The notes beneath the pieces were generated by a model, which saw only the letters and a list, made by a program, of their open reading frames with translations, was not told the origin of the DNA and searched no databases. The position numbers were made by a program, and so were the translations under genes. From positions 779,501 through 843,500 of the forward strand of contig JAZGTH010000125.1 of NCBI GenBank assembly GCA_036877525.1: a stretch of 64,000 nt of DNA, given 5' to 3'. The DNA is from Chromobotia macracanthus. Taxonomy: Eukaryota > Chordata > Actinopteri > Cypriniformes > Botiidae. Of this stretch, positions 23,343-34,441 are shown piece after piece (position 1 is the stretch's first letter; every line of letters starts with the position of its first letter).

Positions 23343-24404
23343 ATTTACATTTTTACATTTAGCAGACGCTTTTATCCAAAGGGACTTATAAAGAATGAGA
23401 GTACCAAACATTGTGTCTTAGGAACCAACAAGCCAAATCAACAAAGCTAGATTTACAAGTGGAAATTGTATTCTGATGCTAGAGACAGGATGAACAGAAG
23501 AAGGGTGTTTTGTATGTAGGAGAGAATATCAGTCAGATGTCTGTCAAACAGGTGTGTTTTGAGTTGGTTTTTGAAGTTTGTGATGGTCTCAGATGAAGGT
23601 CGAGGCTCAGAGTTCATTCCACTAGGAAGGAACAGAACTGGTGAATGTTTAGAGAGTGATCTGGTACCTTGTTGTGGGGAAACAATCAGACGTTGCTCGT
23701 TTGACGATGCTGTCCTAAAGACTAGGATTAGAGATTTCTCAGAGAAATCTGACGTGAGCGGCTATAGGTAGCCAGTAGAGTGAGGTCAGGAGGAGTGTGA
23801 TGTGGGCTCTCTTTGGTTGATTGAAGACCAGATATGCTGCAGCATTCTGAATCATTTGCAGGGTTTTGGTTGTGTTGGCTGGAAGGCCAGCCAGAAGGGC
23901 ATTGCAGTAGTCCAGCCTTGATATTACGCATGCTTGGACTAGGAGCTGTGTTGCGTGCTTGGACAGGAAAGGTCTAATTTTCCTGATGTTGTAGAGCACG
24001 TACCTGCATGAGAGATTGTTGCAATGTGGGAATTTCAGCTGGTCATCAAACACCACCACAATATTTCTAACAGATTCTAATTCTAATGATGGGTTGTATT
24101 CTTCATTTCTTGCCTGGGTTGTATTCTTGATGGGTTGCATTTCTTGATGGGTTGTATTCTTCATTTCTTGCCTTTTAGACAGAGATGTCTAAAAGGCAAG
24201 TGCAGATCCGACCAGAGATGGTTGGGTCATTCGGCTGCAATGAAGAGTAAAACTGTGTATCATCTGAATAGCAGTGGTATGAGAAGCCGTGTGCTTTAAT
24301 GACTGCACCCAGAGAAGCTGTGTATATTGAGAATAGGAAAGGAGCAAGAACTAATCCCTGTGAAACTCCAGTGGTCAGCTGATGTGACATGGGGTACATT
24401 TTCT
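23343..24404 (-). mobile_element. LINE, antisense, 5' truncated
   Basis: The minus strand reads HCYSDDTQFY (RT YADD box, Ala to Ser) at about 24250-24290, then VVVFDDQLKFPHCNN and VISRLDYCNALLAGLP toward the 3' end. The 3' tail at 23343-23400 carries CATTTAGCAGACGCTTTTAT, shared with 34089 onward. A local duplication of a GATGGGTTGTATTCTTCATT-like unit sits at 24080-24175. The left edge meets repeat U copy L, and the right edge meets copy R. Confidence 0.85.
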
Positions 24405-26480
24405 GCCTAACAAATAAAATGTAGACTGCTATTTACTGTTGTTTTCATTTACATTGAGAAAAAAACAACCTGAAAATGTAAGTGTAAAATCTGACAACCT
24501 TGTAACCCAGTAACCTGACTAAAAGGTAATTCAAGTTTTTAAAAAAGGTGAATAAGTTAATGTTGAAACAATGCAATTTTGTAACAAAGATGTCCTGACA
24601 TCTGTGTGTAAACACAAAACGCATGTGGTAAAACAGGCAGGTTTGTGACTCAAAAAGAGTTGTTGGCATGCTGTCATTTAGAGATACATATTGTGTTATT
24701 TTATGGTATATCTTTAGGATTTAACCATTTGGTACACTCTCTACTTGAAGTAGAAGTAGTAGTACAGCTATTTATTAAGACAACATGGTATCACAGTTGT
24801 AGAACTTCATTGACTGAAATATCCACCCTTCAAGTAATTAGATATTTTTCAACTGATCCATTCATTAAAGCAGCAGTTTGATGAATAACATACAAAGTAA
24901 ATCGATGAGCATAATAATTGCGTCTTAATCCATCTGAAACACATGAGATTTGGTTTGGGTAATGCTTCTGACTTACCTTTTCATCTTGATACAGATGTCC
25001 TTTCATTCCACTCCAATGAAAGACTTCACATGAAGACAAAAGAAAATATATATGTTTAAAAAGAGTCAGAGAGCAATCAAGAAACCCTGAGATAAAGATT
25101 AAAAACATAAAAAAACAGTTGTCTGAATAAAACTGAATCTTGTGGTAATGATCCATGTAAACTTTAAATCAGGAACTTTTCAAGAGCTGAAAACACAGCA
25201 AAAATGTGTCTTGGTAGCTCTGGAAGAGTGTGTTCTGAACATATTCTCAAGCATATTCACTTTAAAAGAAGAAACTTGTATTTTCTGCAATTTTCTTGTA
25301 TGCTATAGTCACATTCTTAGTCATTTGTAAACTTGGATTTAAACAAGATATAGGAGTTCCTAGAAGCTCTAAAATGCAGTTACATTTTGCTGCTTACCTG
25401 TATTTCAGAGGGATTGTGATCCAGCTCACAATCTGAAAATAAAAAATGTATCAACTATACACATAGAAAAACTACAGCTGATTTTCAGATACATACAAAG
25501 TGGACTTCTTATTATAGCCAGACAATAGAGTGGCTACTATTATTATTATGCTCAGTTGCTTTGTGTCAGAAAATATAATGTATTCAATACCTACATTGAG
25601 TCAAAAACATAAAATATACAGCAGTGCTTTTAAATAGATAAAACAGTCAGTTGATTCAGTTCTTGACTTTTTATCGATAATGTTGTTGATAATCTACCTG
25701 GAGCGTTACACAAAACAGTGTAAACAATTTTAAATACAACAGTGACACGCACAAACTATTTTAAATGTATATTATTACAAATATGTAAAATACAAAGGAA
25801 AACACACTTCCTGTTAGGCTGGAAAGCCATTTTCCATTGATACACCAAAACTGTGAAAAGTGATTATGTCTATAAAAGGTGGACCCCATAAACTCACTAA
25901 AAGACTCTCTCAAAAGACAGCTGATAAGATGTGTGACTAAATGTTTTCCAAAATGACGGTGCCATTGTTTCAATTTAAAACAATGCATAACAACCCATAT
26001 TATAAAACAGGATTATGATGGTTGTATCGTTATTTTTAAATTTAAAATAAAATGGTCTTTACAAACTTTTATACAGATTTACCTTATACAGATTTTACAA
26101 TCTAAAGCAGTAAAACAATTATGCAGTTATGCAGAAGTACACAGAGTTTATCTTGTTCTAAAGTTTATCTAAAAAGATTTTATGTGACAACCCAAAGAGT
26201 CACCCAAAGGAGTCTTTATCTAAGGTATGATGCTATGAATATCTAGACAGCTTCTGTACACAAACAGAATTTTCTTGTCCCCCTATGTCAGGCAGATGAA
26301 CATTGGTGTTTAAAATAAAACAATGCTAAACAATCTGCATATTTAAAACAATGATTATGGTATCAGTATATGTTTATTTTTAATTTATTCAGAATTTGAA
26401 AGTAGTCTTTGCAACATTTACAACAGATACATTTGAAAAGTAAACACTTAAAAGGAAAAAGATAAATTAAAGATTGTGTA
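24405..26480 (-). repeat. Unrecognised repeat U, copy R
   Basis: Reverse-complement partner of copy L and same orientation as copy 3. On the minus strand two exon-like segments are visible: 25398-25432 (acceptor TTTTCAG, donor GTAAGC) and 24977-25023 (preceded by AG, donor GTAAGT), separated by 374 bp. The second reads SFIGVE-stop or FHWSGMKGHLYQDEK depending on frame. The same segments recur in copy 3 with 388-bp spacing. No known protein family recognised. Confidence 0.72.
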
Positions 26481-26554
26481 CTAACTAGAAAGTACAGTAG
26501 TTTTTTCTAAACTAGAAAAAAGAAGTTTTTCTAGTTTTCATTTGTTTTTCAACA

Positions 26555-27111
26555 CAAGAACCAAGACTAGGACTCTCTAAGATTCTCTTGCCAGGATCAT
26601 GACAGCCCTGTGTTTTGTGTCAGAGCATGATATTTGGATCCTGACTTAATCCTAGTCTTGGTTCTTGTTTTTGGAGTCAGGATCTAGACTCATGCTCTGT
26701 GTCGTTGTGATCTGTGGAAGCACATGGCCGTTGGTTGTTTACTTTATGCCATGTGCTCCCCTGTCACATGTCTTGACCTGCCCTCTCATTTTCTCGTAAT
26801 TCTCTGGTCATTAGTTGGTCATTCCCCCCACCTGTCTGCCCTTGTTAACTGCCTTGTTGTCTTTTTTAATGCCCTTGTGTTTGCTGTCTTGTGCTGGTTC
26901 GTTGTCAGTTGTTAATTGTCAGTCTTATAGTCTGATGTCAGATGTTTATTGTCTGTTCATGGCACTTGGTTTTTTTCCTGTTCTGTTCATAGTCTGGATT
27001 ATGTCCCCATGTTGGTTTATGTTTTTCTCTCCACAAGGGAGCTTTTTTAATAACGTTTATTTTTTGTCACGCTGTCTTGCGATTGGGTTCTTCCCTCCCC
27101 CATCCTTGACA
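26555..27111 (+). repeat. LTR-like repeat, family X (copy 2)
   Basis: Shares with 13890-14250 the run from 'agattctcttgccagg' through 'gatctgtggaag' and 'catgtgct'. It is longer on the right, where CACGCTGTCTTGCGATTGGG and a terminal TTGACA resemble the U5 end of fish LTRs. No coding interior is adjacent, so it is probably a solo LTR. ORFs here are not supported as genes. Confidence 0.62.
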
Positions 27112-27972
27112 GGCTTGCACTGTACTTTGATTCAGCAACATTTAATTCTTGTTGGTCACAATCAAAATATTCTGTGTACAGTACAGTGGTTTGTAAATAC
27201 AGGCAATGATGCATGGAGAGAAAACATCAGATTGTAAAGCAGGGTTTGTGGCTCCTATACTGTGCTAGACATCTTGTTAATATCAACAAAAAATGAACTC
27301 CCAAATCTTTCAAAACATTTAGCAGGATAAGGTAAGACCATCTTTCTGGCAAATGAGACCTAACAAAAGCTGAGTAATGCAACAGAACAATGACCCAAAG
27401 CAGAAATAAATCTCATAAAGTCTTATGAGTCTTGATCTCAACCCATGCTTTGTCATGATGTCAAGCGATTTATTTACACCAAACCACACAAGGCAATTGC
27501 TGAACAGTTTTCCCTTAGCTGGTTTTCAGCTTAAATTAAAATGGCCCAAAACCTCTTTAAAACCCCAAAACAGAGTTGAGAAAAACCAGGTTGAGAAACC
27601 ATCTAAAACTAGATAACCAAGGTTTTTTTTTTTTTTTTGAGAGATTTCTCCCATTTAATACTGCGCTACCATAGTGGGGGAAAATTAAAAAATCTGTTTT
27701 GCAAACTGCTACACACATCTGCACATCTATAAACAACACAAAGCTGTTTAATTTCTGTAAAGTGTGAAATAAAAACACATCGTGTTTATATGCACATTCA
27801 TAGTTTAGCAACAGAGAATCTAGGGTATACACACTTCTGTTCTCGAGATAATTACAGGGGCCAGCTATTTATATGAAGGAAACTCTAATTTCTGCTGTGA
27901 CTCATTTGGAGTATTTAACTTTTATCCTCTAGATTCAGCAGGAAATAACAAGGATAAAATTAATAATGTAAG
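27112..27972. other. Intronic, no gene recognised
   Basis: AT-rich, with a T homopolymer of about 15 at 27624-27638. No recognised coding or repeat family. Confidence 0.6.
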
Positions 27973-28291
27973 ACTGTGTCCGAAATAGCCCCTTGATACC
28001 CTTAAATAATGTATTCTTTTAAGAGACAGCAATTTTCTAGTGGTGCACAAAATTATAGTGGACATTATTGTGGCCACTCATTCAATCTCATAATGCACCA
28101 CAATACTGTGTGTACAACCAATGCAAAGCTCAATGGCTTGGTGCTACCACGTCCTGGCAGGAGGTGCTGCCCACAGCCCTTCCAGCACTCACTTTTTGCT
28201 CACTTGTTTCATTCACTGCTTCAGGTGGACTAAATTAGTGAAGTAAAGTAGGGAATAGAAAATAAGGGTTTGGGGGCTATTATGGACAAAA
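27973..28291. mobile_element. Candidate MITE with imperfect inverted ends
   Basis: The left end reads TGTCCGAAATAGCCCCTTG and the right end reads GGGGGCTATTATGGACA, which is approximately its inverse complement. The length of about 317 bp and the lack of coding fit a small DNA transposon. Family unknown; the ends show several mismatches. Confidence 0.6.
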
Positions 28292-28668
28292 TTTTGTACC
28301 ATTTAATATGCACTCTAGCAAGATGCAATGTGTGTTGGTTTAGCCCTGCACTATGCATATTTAAATTAAGTCATTCCCATTGTATTTGGAGAAAACACAT
28401 GTTCCTTCTAAGGCTTATTGTTGACTACTCTTTCTAATGTAACTGATGTAACTGATTCTCCTAACCCTTTTCTCTGAAATGATTTGTAGATTTGTAGTTA
28501 CTATATGCTTGTGGTGTAACTGACTATAGTGCCAAGGTCATGGCTGTGATATCTGATAAATGCTTTCGCTGTAAGTGCTGTAAATGCAGTTGGCTGTCAG
28601 AGAACTACAAATGTGTGCTGGTTTAACAAGTACATGATGGTTTAAGCACACTGCTGAGAACGTCTGAC
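28292..28668. other. Intron 3' of the plpp4-like exon, no feature
   Basis: On the minus strand this is the intron immediately after the exon at 28669-28839. No branch-point-independent signal or repeat stands out. Confidence 0.6.
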
Positions 28669-28839
28669 CTTGCCAGTGATGTTTGTAATCGCAGGTGCGG
28701 GACAGGGCGATCATCATGGCGCTGTATAATGGCAGGACCATGGCACAGAGACGCCAACTGTGCCCACGTCCAACATTGGTGAAGCACCGCAACTTGCCCG
28801 CCAAGTAGAATGAGGTAAAACCCAGGCCAGAGAAAGCAA
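28669..28839 (-). CDS. plpp4: plpp4-like phospholipid phosphatase, exon with third catalytic motif
   Basis: PLPP-family enzymes dephosphorylate phosphatidic acid and related lipid phosphates as multi-pass membrane proteins. This 171-nt exon follows an acceptor (TCTTAG) and ends at a GT donor (GTCAGA). It encodes FAFSGLGFTSFYLAGKL, a hydrophobic segment, then MMIALSRTCDYKHHWQ, which is the PAP2 motif 3 (SRX5H) just before its final Asp. It begins with two bases that complete the Phe codon started by the exon at 50116-50240 and ends with one base of the next codon. PLYSAMMIALSR and SGLGF favour PLPP4 over PLPP5 from memory. No stops. Confidence 0.92.
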
Positions 28840-29392
28840 CTAAGACAACAGATGAAGAAAAGAAAAAACACTGTAAAATAAAGGCAAATTACAGTGAGAA
28901 ATCATCAATTTTTATCTCCCAAAACAACAGATATCTTCTAAATCTTTTAATTTACTCTTCTATGTCTAAATACACAGAAACGTTGTAGCTTTTTTTATAA
29001 CTTATGTATTTTACCCTTAAGAAGCTATTTCCACTTGATCTGACTAGCATTTTTAGGTTGATGAAGTGAGGTTAAACCTCGCTAAGCCAACTGTCTGAGA
29101 TGGCAGATTACTTTGAAGAGAGATTTGGAATTTCATAGTGCATGTATTGAAATCCCCACAATACCAATCAGATTTTCACAAAAAAAGAGGCTGGCACTCC
29201 ATAAATTAGCAAGCAGTTGTGAATGGTAAAGGGGTGTTTTGGGACCTGAATGTTGGACAGCCAGGGAGGGAACACAATGCTAGTGTCCTCAGAGGTCAAG
29301 CCTTTGGGCTTGGGCCACAGACCTTAATGCTTTTTCTGGCGGAGTAAAAAACGTGGAATTGATGTAGGCTACTTAATTCTTGGTGATTAAAC
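28840..29392. other. Start of the right-hand part of the 21.3-kb plpp4-like intron
   Basis: No gene or repeat recognised; AT-rich intronic sequence. The acceptor of the exon at 28839 lies at its left edge. Confidence 0.6.
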
Positions 29393-30010
29393 TGAATTCA
29401 GTTTTATTTATATAGCGCTTTTCACAACAGTATATTGCTTCAAAGCAGCTTTACATATAATAAAAAAATAATAGATAAGACACAGAACAGATGTAGACAT
29501 GTTCAACAAATAATATGTGTGAAATGTATATTAATAAGACTAACTAGGCATACTGGGTTTATAGTAGGTTTATGAATAAAGGGTTGACTAGACTGACAAA
29601 AAAACAAAATCTTTAAGCAAGATATGCAATTCCAGTTTACATAGAGATGGCATATTAAAAGATAACATCTTATGGGACAGGGGTATAAAAGATTTGCAAT
29701 AGTAGCATGAAATACACACAAAAGCAAAATACATACATAAAGTATATACAATAAAACTACGTAAAGATTACACAATGGAGAATGGAAAACAATTGGAGAC
29801 AAAGGAGTAGCAAAATAGAAGAGTCTTTTGGACTGTAATTATATCATATCACTAGAAGCAGTATTAACAATTTACAAAACCCTAATCTAAGTTAGATGTC
29901 AGCAGATGTCTCCCAGTAAGCAAACCAACAGGGTGGCAGTGGCAAGAACCAAAACTCCAATGGTGTATAGATGGAGAAAAAAACCTTGGTGGTTCTACTT
30001 ACCCATTGCA
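29393..30010 (-). mobile_element. LINE or SINE 3'-tail fragment
   Basis: CAGTTTTATTTATATAGCGC followed by CAAAGCAGCTTTACA is a widespread fish retroposon tail in reverse orientation. At 29925-29990 the wording 'ggcagtggcaagaacc...aaaaccttgg' matches LINE 3' UTR sequence of the same type. No RT coding is preserved. Confidence 0.5.
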
Positions 30011-31399
30011 AAAATGGTTGTTAAAACCATATCCTGACACTGGAAGGATTACAGAAGGTCAAGAACTATGCAACATGAAATGTTGAGGTTGTTGTTGAAA
30101 GGTAGGTGGAAGTTAGGGCTATTGAGGTGAAGAAATTTCCCTTGCTGTAATTATGGTTGGCTTAATAGAGAGGGCAGAGGAGCAAATGGCAAACTGTCAA
30201 AACAGGGCAATGTGCTTAAAACACAACAAAACATGTTGACAGATCACAAGACAAACAAAACCCTGGGTCGATTAGACCAGGATCATAACAACAGCAGCAA
30301 ATACTACATCAATATAGACAATTATCCAACATAACCATTTTTCCTCCATTCTACAGTCTTTTGATATGAGAAAGGAAAACTGGACATTTTGAAATGCTTA
30401 ACTTGCCATTTAGCATTTTACGTTCACATTATGGCTCTTTTGCCTTTCCATAGCACAGAATTTATTAATTAGGTGTGTCATGAAATAAGCTGATAGATAT
30501 ATTATAATTCGTTTCTGCAAACTGTCAAACTGACATTGTACATTCTCTTCTGCCCAAATGTTAAGAATAGCTTATATCTTCCACAGACCAGTACTGACGA
30601 TTCTCCATTTTCAGTTTAATTCAAGTTTATAAAATATAAAAGAGTGAAATACAGCAAATGCACATCTTACTGCAGAGCTTCTTACCTGACTCAGATAGAC
30701 TCCACCTTTTACCTTGACCATACCCAGTTGGTCTACTTTGGACTATGATATTTGGTGGGCCCAACAACTCTGGTCTTTGGCCCCAAGATCAAGCCCCGGA
30801 TGTGAGCTTTTGTTGATAAAGGCAGACAGCCTGATCAAAAAGGATGCAGCTCTGGGAGGCTAAGTGAACCTTCGGAAAGATGGGACCCATTACCAAATAA
30901 AGCAAGCCTCTTGGCAGGACTGCAAAGCTGGTAATAAAGTTAATTCTCTTTCTTACCATGGTTATTCCTACTAGTATTTTTTTAATGTCCCCATTATAGC
31001 TTTTAGGTTTTAAAGAAATACTTAAATAAAATAAAAAGTTAATTAAAATGTTTCATAAAAGTTTTCATTGCTTACTCATGCTGTATGGACTACTTTTGTG
31101 ATACTTTTACAATGCCTTTTTGAAGCTGGACTGGCACAACAAAGAAATTATAGCATTACAATATAAAGTAATGAAAGTAAGAGTTTGGAACAAAATGTGG
31201 TTACAATATATAAGTGTTCCGGAAAGTGATCATTTTTGGTGAGAAAACAACAGTGCAAACACCAGTAGATATTAATGATGGTATAGTTTGTGGTTTTACC
31301 AACAAGCCCAGCAGTTTGTAAATAAATATAAAATTCTAAATCATTATAAGCTCTCTGTTGTTAACCAAAAAAAACTTACGGATTGCAGCTTTAACATGC
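30011..31399. other. Intronic, no gene recognised
   Basis: No convincing coding, repeat ends or splice-flanked ORFs seen. Moderate AT content with scattered homopolymers. Confidence 0.55.
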
Positions 31400-31545
31400 C
31401 AGTTTTTGAACTGGCCCCCTCGGGTGAGCCTGGTTTCCTCCAGGGTTTTTCGCTATTTATACATTATTGGAGTTTTGGTTCCTTGCCAATGTCGCCCTGT
31501 TAGCTTACTTACCAGGAGACTGCTGATATTTAGCTTGGCTTAGGG
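31400..31545 (+). mobile_element. LINE 3' UTR-like fragment
   Basis: GAGCCTGGTTTCCTCCAGGG followed by TTTTGGTTCCTTGCC and TCGCCCTG is common fish LINE 3' UTR wording. Short, with no coding attached. Confidence 0.4.
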
Positions 31546-31849
31546 TTTTGTTAATTGTTAATATTGCTTTTAATATAATGGTTTAGAGTGTGCAGTATGA
31601 TCAGCACTGGAACATTTCACTTGATTTATTATTTTATGAATGTCCGTTAAATACAGGACTTTAAGCAGTGATAGTCAGATAGGAATTGCCAGTAGTACTG
31701 CATCAGTTAAGCAAAATGTGGTATCTTTCTTTGCATTTGTTAGGTGCAATGTCTGTAACTACACAGTGTTAAAATTACTGATACTCAATCAATCAATATT
31801 GTCTCGATTTTTTTCTTTGAATTATAGTTTTTGAAATATTATTTTTTGT
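31546..31849. other. Spacer before the nested LINE, no feature
   Basis: AT-rich, no recognised gene or repeat. Confidence 0.5.
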
Positions 31850-32145
31850 ATGGATATGATAAACAAACACTTTTGGATATTGGCTACACTGTCGCTCACC
31901 GGAAACCGGACTTTGAGTTCCCCGTAGACACTCTGTTTACAAACACGACAACAGAGTCCTTTGTCTGGACGGCCCAGACGCAACCTCGGAAACGCACAAG
32001 GAAAAGGGAGTTCAGACCAGGCACTCAAAGAACTGTATGGCAGTATAAGCGAGCAGGAAACCGTGCACCCTGAGGCCGCGTTCATTATAACTGGTGACTT
32101 TTACAAGGCCAACCTCAGAACAATAACACCAAAATTCTTTCAGCA
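31850..32145 (+). pseudogene. L2-like LINE, endonuclease part (left of the DIRS insertion)
   Basis: The frame 31961-32145 reads ALKELYGSISEQETVHPEA and then FIITGDFYKANL, the GDF block of an apurinic-type endonuclease. It breaks off at about 32145 where the DIRS terminal repeat begins. The same LINE resumes at 39156 with matching downstream endonuclease wording, so the two are halves of one insertion. Confidence 0.8.
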
Positions 32146-32149
32146 TATA

Positions 32150-32370
32150 ACGGTTACTATCGTAACCTCGGTTCCCTGAGAGACGGGAATGAGACATTGC
32201 GTCAGTAGCTGATGCTATGGGGAATCCCTTTCTCCAAATTTCCTGAAATCTTATTGAATAACGGCAGTGAAAAACTGGCCAATGTCATCTGCATATGTAG
32301 GTCACATGCAAATACTGACAGTGTCCCACACAGTATATAATGCGTTGCATAACGACATTACCTCAGAATC
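32150..32370. repeat. DIRS inverted terminal repeat, left
   Basis: The block including CATTGCGTCAGTAGCTGATG, GGGGAATCCCTTTCTCC and the stretch to ATAACGACATTACCTCA at about 32350-32372 recurs in reverse complement at 38960-39120. The outermost about 50 bp (GGTTACTATCGTAACC palindrome plus TCGGTTCCCTGAGAGACGGG) is not shared with the right end, which is the usual asymmetry of DIRS termini. Confidence 0.88.
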
Positions 32371-32416
32371 TTATGACTGAACACAATCTGATCTGAGATG
32401 CGAGCATGGCAGCTTA

Positions 32417-32525
32417 CGCAATGTCTCGTTCCCGTCTCTCAGGGAACTGAGGTTACGATAGTAACCGGAGATGTTCCCTTTCGAGAGCGGTTCACTCGAC
32501 ATTGCGTTAGTAGCTGACGCTATTG
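32417..32525. repeat. DIRS internal complementary region
   Basis: First half (ACGCAATGTCTCGTTCCCGT through GATAGTAACC) is the reverse complement of the outermost left terminus at 32150-32203. Second half (GATGTTCCCTTTCGAGAGCG through TAGCTGACGC) is the reverse complement of the outermost right terminus at 39090-39155. A junction holding both outer edges is the diagnostic DIRS internal complementary region, used to restore the ends during replication. Confidence 0.9.
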
Positions 32526-32971
32526 GGAATTGTATATAATCACGCCGTGAGCGCGAACGGATCAGTCCGACTAGGCGGAGCTACAAAAGGATCAAACGAA
32601 ATACAACACCCAATAAGAGGCCGCCAACATCCGTATGAGGAAGCAGGCCAACAGCAGCCGACTCACAGGATATGAACAATTTGCATACCTAGAAAGCAGC
32701 TGCAAAATTCCTCGACTTTGCGCCAACGGGGCCGTAAGCAGGAATATAACATAATGAATAACAGAGAACACGGTCTCGCCGGGTCCTAATAATAGTATAT
32801 AAGCAGCAAGAGCGGCAATAAACACGATAATTATTCCACATATGCCCAAGCACAGCATAATAGCATGACTGCGGAGACCAATTGTGCCCCAGAGGGTAAA
32901 GCAATGGGGCAGCAATGGGGAGACAGTGAACACAAGTCTAACGACTAAGTGAAACACATAACCCTAAACGT
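32526..32971 (-). other. DIRS 3' non-coding region
   Basis: Between the recombinase stop and the internal complementary region. The 121- and 71-codon open frames here on the minus strand resemble nothing known and vary in base composition, so I treat them as chance. Confidence 0.5.
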
Positions 32972-34083
32972 TCAAGCGTTAGAGTTAGACGGGAGATTCT
33001 CACTCACCGAAAGCACTTGGGAGGCCAAAGATGATACATCTAAATGGCAGAATCTGGAGAAAGTTTTCTGAGAACACCAGCCAGCTGCCATACAAATATC
33101 TTGAATAGAAGCCCTCTTAGACCAAGCCCATGAAGACACCAGGGCCCTCATAGAATGAGCTTTGATATTAAGAGGACATTCAACCCCTTGGCTTTCACAT
33201 GCCAAAGCGATAGCCTCCGCTATCCAGGGCGACAGTCTCTGCTTAGAGATGGGCTGACCTCTAGAGCATCCACCGTAGCACACGAACAGCTGGTCAGGCT
33301 GCCGAAATGAAGCAGCATGATTAACGTAAATGCACACGGCTCTAACAGGGCACAATACCCCGCGGGAGCTCGCTTATTCTGCCGGGAGCGGCTCTGTAGA
33401 AAAAGCAGGAATACTAATGACCTGAGCCTGAAACGGCGTAGACAGTGATGTAGGTACGTAGCCCGCTTTTGGTCTCAGTGTATCGCTACAGTCATTAGGT
33501 CCAAACTGCATACAATCAGCGCTGACTGAAAGCGCTTGCAAATCGCCCATACGCTTTGCCGTAGCCAGGGCGAGAAGCAGAGCTGTTTTTAAAGACAGCT
33601 CTCTTAAAGGTGCTGAATCTAGCGGCTCAGAAAGTGGTGTCGTAATTGGTGTCGCTTCCATTCTATGCTACAGAAATGATAATATATCAGACACGGGACA
33701 GCGCTCCGGGTCCGCGTTACATTCCTCACACCATCTGACGAAAACTGCCTATTTCAGAGCGTACAGACACCTGGTAGAAGGAGCACGAGCCTCTGTGAGT
33801 GTGTCGAGCACATTGCGCGACAGAACATCCCGCTTCAATGACCCCCCCCGAACCCGACACATGTGCAGGTCCCAAAGCTCCGGGCTGGGATGCCATATCG
33901 AGCCGTTGGCTTGAGAAAGCAGGTCTTTTCTCAGCGGAATCGGCCACGGGGGGGTCACCAGCATCTCCGTCAGATCAGGAAACCAAGGTTGGTTTGGCCA
34001 GTTCGGGGCGACCAGAGACACAAGAGCTCTCTCCTCTCTGATTTTGCATAAAACCGTAGGCAAAATCTTCACTGGAGGAAACG
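32972..34083 (-). pseudogene. DIRS tyrosine recombinase, broken
   Basis: This enzyme inserts the circular DIRS intermediate by strand exchange through a covalent Tyr intermediate, using an R-H-R-Y tetrad. Minus-strand pieces in order: 33749-34083 (upstream linker, PNWPNQPWFPDL), 33374-33661 (ALATAKRMGDLQALSVS), 32972-33355 (C-terminal catalytic part). The His-x-x-Arg box (HSMR) is at 33146-33157. The position where family members carry the nucleophilic Tyr (RFY) reads RFC at 33047-33055, a TAC to TGC-type change. Frame breaks lie near 33360 and 33665-33750. Confidence 0.8.
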
Positions 34084-34441
34084 CATACATTTACTTTACA
34101 TTTAGTCATTTTACAGATGCTTTTATCCAAAGCGACTTACAAAGGACGAGAGCATTGAACATTTTGTCTTGTACGCCAACGAGCCAAGTCTACAAAGCTA
34201 CATTTACAAGCGGACATTGTATTCTGTTACTAGAGAGAAAGATGGACTAGAGACAGGGATTTTTGTTTGTAAAGACAGAAGGATAGGATATAGGGATAGG
34301 ATAGAAGAGCATTACGGTTCAGACAGGTGTCTGCGAAACAGGTGTGTTTTGAGTTGTTTTTTGAAGGTTGCGATGGTCTCAGCAGATCGGGTGGAGGCTG
34401 GCAGTTAATTCCACCACAAAGGAACGGAATAGGTGAAAGTT

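Noticed and set aside
26724..27237. 63- and 140-codon hydrophobic ORFs as membrane proteins
   Set aside because: They lie within LTR-like repeat family X and are T-rich translations; sister copies do not keep the frames.
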